Of a stretch of DNA of 64,000 nt, positions 60,115 through 64,000 are shown piece after piece (within the stretch, counting starts at the first letter, position 1; each line of letters starts with the position of its first letter). A program made the translations under genes and the position numbers. Location of the stretch: contig NZ_CP021421.1 in the NCBI RefSeq assembly GCF_002201515.1, positions 496,001 to 560,000 of the forward strand, written 5' to 3'. The notes under the pieces were generated by a model that saw nothing but the letters and a program-made list of their open reading frames with translations, ran no database searches and was not told the DNA's origin. This stretch comes from Muribaculum intestinale. GTDB taxonomy: Bacteria > Bacteroidota > Bacteroidia > Bacteroidales > Muribaculaceae.

Positions 60115-61716
60115 ATGCTACACATGGAGGAAAAAACATCCATTATTCTGTCTCATCGCCGCGAGGGGATGAGCATCCGCGAGATAGCGCGCCGCAACGG
60201 CATGAGCCGCAAGACCGTGCGCAAGTATCTGCGCGAGTTCGAGAGAGAGGCCGGCCCGTCACCGACAGAGCGGGAGGTTGACGATTATCTGCTGACCAGG
60301 CCGAAGTATGACAGCAGCGGACGCGTCAGGCGTGTTGTGACCGATGATGTCCGCCGTCGCATCGATGGTTTTATCGCCCGCAACCGGGAGAACGTCGCTG
60401 CCGGATTGCACAAGCAGCAGATGCGCAAGCTCGATATGTGGCGACGTCTTCAGGACGATGGCGTGCGTATCGCCTATTCCACAGTATGTCAGTATGTCCG
60501 TGCGCTGGAGGCAGCGCCGAAGTCGCAAGAAAAGCCTGCAAAGGCATATATCCGTCAGGACTATGAGCCTGGATTCCGTTGCGAGTTCGACTGGGGCGTG
60601 CTTACCCTGTGGATCGGTGGAGTCAGGACTCGCCTTCACATGGCGGTATTCACCCTCGACCACAGCAATATGCGCAAGGCATATCTGTTTTCGCGCGAAG
60701 ATACCCTGGCTCTTATGGAAGCCCACCGCAACTGCTTCCGGGAGTTGGGGGGCACCCCGCGCGTGATGGCCTATGACAACATGCGTACCGCCGTAAAGAA
60801 GTTCCTCGGGCGCGACCGCGAGCACACGGATGCGCTGCTGCGCATGGAGGTACACTACTGTTTCACACCCCATTTCTGCAACCCTCGCTCGGGATGGGAA
60901 AAAGGCAAGGTGGAACGTTCGGTGGAATATATCCGGCGTCGTGCATTCTCGTTCGAGGTCCGGTTTGACTCCCTGGATGCCGCGCAGACGCATCTGGCGG
61001 CAGTCTGCGACAGGCTCAACACAGAGGCGTCCAACATGTCGGCGGAAGAAAAACGCCTGCGCATACAGGCCGATCTGGCGGCGCTACGTCCGTTGGACCA
61101 CGGTGACATCGGCTGCTTCGAGCAGCGGCTGTACCGCGTCGGAAAGTATTCAACGATAACCGTTGACGGAGTGCACTACTCTGTGCCCGACCGTCTGGTG
61201 GGCTCGCAGGTGGCGGTAAAGCTGTATTCCGAGCGCATCGTGGTGCTTTACGGACGCGACAAGGTGGCCAATCATGCCCGAAGCCGACGCTCCGGCGACT
61301 GGGTCATCGACCTGATGCATTATCTGGGTACATTCCTGCGCAAACCGGCCGCTCTGGGGCGGTCTGTGGCTCTGCAACAGGTACATCCGTCGGTGGCGGC
61401 GCTTTACCGCGAACACTTCCGCGAGTCTCCGCGAAGCTTCATAGAACTGCTTGTGTTCACCCGCGACAACAATCTGGCATACACTGACATCGTCCGTGCC
61501 GCCACAAGTCTTTCGTCCCGCGGGCTCCAGCGCCTCTCATCTGAACAGATACAGGCTCAGATGATCTCGGCGGAAGGACATATGCAGTCAACCGCCGATA
61601 TCGCGGCAACGAACGTTCCCGACCCGCAACAGGCTGAAATAGAAAGTTCGGCAAGCCATACCCTTGACATGCTTTCATCATTTATGGAATATACCCGCGC
61701 ATCGCAGGCAGACTGA
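60115..61716 (+). CDS. istA: IS21 family transposase IstA
   Basis: The 533-aa transposase of the element. The N-terminal helix-turn-helix is at about 15-45 (MSIREIARRNGMSRKTVRKY). The DDE/RNase H-like core is at about 150-310: FRCEFDWGVLTLWIGG (first Asp), VMAYDNMRTAVKK (second Asp), and NPRSGWEKGKVERSVEYIRR (Glu). The C-terminal Mu-transposase-like beta-barrel follows (YSTITVDGVHYSVPDRLVGS). The length is normal and the frame intact, so it is probably active. istB starts 31 bp downstream. Confidence 0.95.
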   Translation: MLHMEEKTSIILSHRREGMSIREIARRNGMSRKTVRKYLREFEREAGPSPTEREVDDYLLTRPKYDSSGRVRRVVTDDVRRRIDGFIARNRENVAAGLHKQQMRKLDMWRRLQDDGVRIAYSTVCQYVRALEAAPKSQEKPAKAYIRQDYEPGFRCEFDWGVLTLWIGGVRTRLHMAVFTLDHSNMRKAYLFSREDTLALMEAHRNCFRELGGTPRVMAYDNMRTAVKKFLGRDREHTDALLRMEVHYCFTPHFCNPRSGWEKGKVERSVEYIRRRAFSFEVRFDSLDAAQTHLAAVCDRLNTEASNMSAEEKRLRIQADLAALRPLDHGDIGCFEQRLYRVGKYSTITVDGVHYSVPDRLVGSQVAVKLYSERIVVLYGRDKVANHARSRRSGDWVIDLMHYLGTFLRKPAALGRSVALQQVHPSVAALYREHFRESPRSFIELLVFTRDNNLAYTDIVRAATSLSSRGLQRLSSEQIQAQMISAEGHMQSTADIAATNVPDPQQAEIESSASHTLDMLSSFMEYTRASQAD

Positions 61717-61747
61717 ATACCCCCCCAAAAAACAACCAATACACTGA

Positions 61748-62536
61748 ATGACAATGACAGACATACATGAAACAGACCGTGACGGACTTCGGGAGCTCAT
61801 TCGCTCATGCGCTTTCGACCTTAAACTCCCGCTTGTGCGGCGCGACATCGACCTGCTTATACAGCAGAGCGCCGACGAACAATGGAACCTATGGCGGTTT
61901 ACAGCCGAACTGCTCCGGCGCGAAAAAGAGAACCGCTCTGAAAACCAGCGCCGTCACCGCATCAAAAACGCAGGGTTCCCGCAACTTCGCTATCTTAACG
62001 AAATCGACACCGACGCTCTGCCCGCCGATGCCCGGAAAGCGCTCCCGACACTCGAGACACTCGACTTCATCAAAAACGGACGCAACCTCATTCTATACGG
62101 CAATCCCGGAACAGGCAAGACTCATCTGGCGACAGCTCTCGGTATCGCCGCATGTAATGCCGGACACTCGGTGCTGTTCACATCCGTGCCAAGACTGCTC
62201 ACGCAGATACGCGAGTGCCGCAACGCTTTGACACTCCGGTCGCTGGAAAACAAGTTCGAGAGATACGACATGGTCATCTGTGATGAGTTCGGATACGTCT
62301 CCTGCGACAAGGCCGGCGCAGAGATGCTCTTTAACCATCTCTCCCTCCGCACCGACAAGAAGACGACCGTCGTCACAACCAATCTCGCCTTCAACCGCTG
62401 GAACGAGATTATTGACGACAAAGTACTGGTCACCGCAATGGTAGACCGCCTGACCCACAAGGCTATACTGCTTAACATGACAGGCAAATCATACCGCATG
62501 AAAGAAACTCAGGAAATGATGACTCAACAAATATAA
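61748..62536 (+). CDS. istB: IS21 helper ATPase IstB
   Basis: A 262-aa AAA+ ATPase that loads target DNA for IstA. Walker A is in ILYGNPGTGKTHLATALG (about residue 120), Walker B in MVICDEFGYVS (about 180), and sensor motifs in TTVVTTNLAFNRWNEI. The N-terminal domain (CAFDLKLPLVRRDIDLLIQQ) is the usual IstB helical part. The frame is intact. Confidence 0.95.
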   Translation: MTMTDIHETDRDGLRELIRSCAFDLKLPLVRRDIDLLIQQSADEQWNLWRFTAELLRREKENRSENQRRHRIKNAGFPQLRYLNEIDTDALPADARKALPTLETLDFIKNGRNLILYGNPGTGKTHLATALGIAACNAGHSVLFTSVPRLLTQIRECRNALTLRSLENKFERYDMVICDEFGYVSCDKAGAEMLFNHLSLRTDKKTTVVTTNLAFNRWNEIIDDKVLVTAMVDRLTHKAILLNMTGKSYRMKETQEMMTQQI

Positions 62537-62626
62537 TTATCTTTGCATCCCCATCCCGGGTGGTCCCCTTTTCAAATGCTATCCGGGTCCCTTTTCAAAT
62601 GTTAGATACAGCTTGCTGGGGCGGTA

Positions 62627-63409
62627 ATGTTGAATGAGGTAACAGACAAATTGGTCTTGGATTTTTTCATGACCGGAAAGCGAAAAGGTTCAAAACACAC
62701 CCAGTCCCACCTCAGATTGGCATTGGACAAGATCCGAGACCTGTCACCTGACATTCCACGAATCATCTCGTTGTTGCCGAAGATGAAACCCAAGAAAAGG
62801 AACTATAACAATCTACGGGACTTTGAAGTGGAAGCAATCAAGGACTGTCTGTCCAATCCGTTGGACAATCGAATGACCCTGAGAGAGAAAGCCATAGTGG
62901 CTTTGGCTTTGTATACCGGTATGCGTGGCTGTGATATTGCAAACCTCAAATCCGGAGACATTGACTGGGAGAACGAAGAAATCAGGTTGATACAGGTAAA
63001 GACCGGGTACCCCCTTGTGCTGCCGTTGTCAGCCAATGTCGGCAATGCGCTGTTGATATATATCCTGAACGAAAGAAATGCGGAAGACCGTTCTGAATAC
63101 GTCTTCCCAAGTAAAGTACAACCCGGAAAACGACTTTCATACAAAAGCATCGGGACTATAATATCCGGAGTCTTTGACAAACTTGGGCTGCGTCCCGGCG
63201 AAAGCCATCGCGGAATCGGTGTGTTCCGGCATAATCTTGCCACACGGCTTCTCGGAGCAGGCACAGAATCAGTCATAATAAGTGGCATTTTGGGGCATAC
63301 CTGCCCTCAGGCAGTCGAAGCGTACGTTGACTCAGACATCACGCATCTTCGGGAACTGGGACTCAGCATAGAGAAGTATCCATTGCCTAAAACCTATACG
63401 GATGAATGA
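62627..63409 (+). CDS. Tyrosine recombinase, N-terminally truncated by IS21
   Basis: A 260-aa ORF with a complete catalytic domain: Arg100 in YTGMRGCD, Lys125 in IQVKTGY, His202-x4-Arg207 in FRHNLATRLL, His224 in LGHTCP and the nucleophile Tyr233 in VEAYVDSD. The frame continues upstream without a stop to the IS21 end at 62604, so the native N-terminus (core-binding domain) was cut off by the insertion. The ATG at 62627 is only the first start left. The next recombinase gene overlaps its stop by 8 bases. Tandem tyrosine recombinases of this type occur in recombinase-in-trio (RIT) and Tn554-like elements; RIT is an inference. Confidence 0.82.
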   Translation: MLNEVTDKLVLDFFMTGKRKGSKHTQSHLRLALDKIRDLSPDIPRIISLLPKMKPKKRNYNNLRDFEVEAIKDCLSNPLDNRMTLREKAIVALALYTGMRGCDIANLKSGDIDWENEEIRLIQVKTGYPLVLPLSANVGNALLIYILNERNAEDRSEYVFPSKVQPGKRLSYKSIGTIISGVFDKLGLRPGESHRGIGVFRHNLATRLLGAGTESVIISGILGHTCPQAVEAYVDSDITHLRELGLSIEKYPLPKTYTDE

Positions 63410-64000
63410 AATGAAGAATATCGGATGTATTGTTGAAGAATATACAAATCTTCTGACAAAGGAAGGGAGACTGGATTATGCAACCGGAATATATCTAAAG
63501 TCCTTTCTACGCTATTGTGAATCACACGGTGGTGTAATGAACGACATGTTGATAGCCGAATGGAGTCACAGACGCGATAGTGAAAAATACTATACCCACA
63601 GAGCCAGATGCATAATCATCAGAAGACTGGTCCGACATATCGCCACGGAAACAGGGGTGCGGTTTTCGTTGCCGTCATACCCTCCGGATCCCGGCTATAT
63701 ACATAAGCCTATACGCCCCAAAGTCTGTGGGCTTCCGTTCCGTCCGAGTATCATATCCAAGATGCTTGAGACCTACCAATCCCATATAGAGGCATCGGGC
63801 AGGCTCAATAGCCGTACAATGGAGAGGCTCCGAAGGTTCAATGAGTTCTGCGCATCAAAATATCCGAATGCTAAAAAGCTGACAGCCTGCATTATTGATG
63901 ATTTCTGCAAGCGCGGAGAAAAAGAGTCCGCAAAAAGCCGCAACAACAGGATCGGAGCCGTCCGTGAGTTTGTCAGGTTTGCCAATGGCAGAGGGTTCAC
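63402..64000 (+). CDS. Second tandem tyrosine recombinase, partial at window end
   Basis: An open frame from the ATG at 63402 runs without a stop to the window edge (199 codons visible). It overlaps the stop of the preceding recombinase by 8 bases (GATGAATGA). The visible part contains an N-terminal SAM-like segment (CIVEEYTNLLTKEGRLDYAT, GIYLKSFLRYCESHGG) and a core-binding region (FRPSIISKMLETYQSHIEAS, MERLRRFNEFCASKYPNA). The catalytic half lies beyond 64000. It is the second member of a translationally coupled recombinase pair or trio. Confidence 0.75.
   Translation, partial: MNEMKNIGCIVEEYTNLLTKEGRLDYATGIYLKSFLRYCESHGGVMNDMLIAEWSHRRDSEKYYTHRARCIIIRRLVRHIATETGVRFSLPSYPPDPGYIHKPIRPKVCGLPFRPSIISKMLETYQSHIEASGRLNSRTMERLRRFNEFCASKYPNAKKLTACIIDDFCKRGEKESAKSRNNRIGAVREFVRFANGRGF

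Larger units (their letters stand above)
60006..62604 (+). mobile_element. IS21-family insertion sequence
   Basis: About 2.6 kb bounded by TAACATTTGAAAAGGGACCC (60006-60025) and its inverted copy ending at 62604. A second, inner repeat of the same type occurs at each end (TTGAAAAGGGACCC near 60040; GGTCCCCTTTTCAAATG near 62561-62577). Such multiple terminal repeats are typical transposase sites of IS21. It carries istA and istB in order. No clear target duplication is seen (left flank CATC, right flank GATA), which suggests an adjacent deletion or rearrangement. GC content is visibly higher than the flanking recombinase DNA. Confidence 0.92.

Noticed and set aside
1..64000. CRISPR arrays
   Set aside because: No regularly spaced direct repeats with spacers and no cas gene were seen.

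Overview
The window looks like a chromosomal segment of a gut Bacteroidales bacterium, most likely of the Muribaculaceae/Bacteroides type. The support is a polysaccharide-utilisation locus (PUL) with SusC/SusD and an ECF sigma/FecR pair, secreted proteins with type IX secretion-like C-terminal tails, promoters of the Bacteroidetes type (TTTG, about 20 bp, TAnnTTTG), a trpB-E-G-D-C-F-A operon order, a DAHP synthase-chorismate mutase fusion, and thrA followed by an ApgM-like gene and thrC. No gene-level taxonomic search was possible.

Layout. 1-5342: tRNA-Ser(CGA), then a minus-strand aromatic amino acid operon (pheA, aminotransferase, DAHP synthase-chorismate mutase, tyrA, DUF2461 gene). It is preceded by its own promoter, a Phe/Tyr-rich leader peptide and an intrinsic terminator, that is, a complete attenuator. 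5650-7690: tRNA-Thr(CGU), a gene-poor structured stretch, a small membrane protein and a beta-carbonic anhydrase. 7950-23010: a PUL (ECF sigma, FecR, lipoprotein, SusC with STN domain, SusD, beta-helix protein, EEP-nuclease/beta-helix protein, GH31). Its SusC gene is cut by an in-frame TAA, and a 347-bp inverted-repeat element lies between susD and the next gene. 23112-28829: an RND efflux operon. 29077-30987: a secreted GH43-GH16 fusion. 31264-36287: the threonine operon. 36389-44730: alkD-like and thiH, a DUF6377 regulator-like membrane protein, an AI-2E family permease, an MFS transporter and typA/bipA. 44842-51874: the complete trp operon with promoter, a Trp-Trp leader peptide and terminator, and a 161-bp fold-back element inserted between trpC and trpF. 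52041-58834: guanine deaminase with an MFS transporter, cysK, a frameshifted LuxR-type response regulator, two small genes, and a histidine acid phosphatase of MINPP type. 59066-64000: tRNA-Lys(CUU) followed by a mobile region with a broken integrase, an intact IS21-family element (istA, istB), and two tandem tyrosine recombinases that run off the window end.

How it fits together. Two amino acid operons (Phe/Tyr and Trp) carry ribosome-mediated attenuators whose leader peptide, antiterminator and terminator can all be read from the sequence. The DAHP synthase in the Phe/Tyr operon feeds chorismate to both. The PUL should sense and import a glycan through the STN-type SusC, FecR and ECF sigma relay, but in this sequence the SusC barrel is truncated. 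A family of small TAA-flanked inverted-repeat elements has inserted directly at stop codons (susD, trpC) and near guaD. Its core hairpin changes sequence between copies while staying base-paired.
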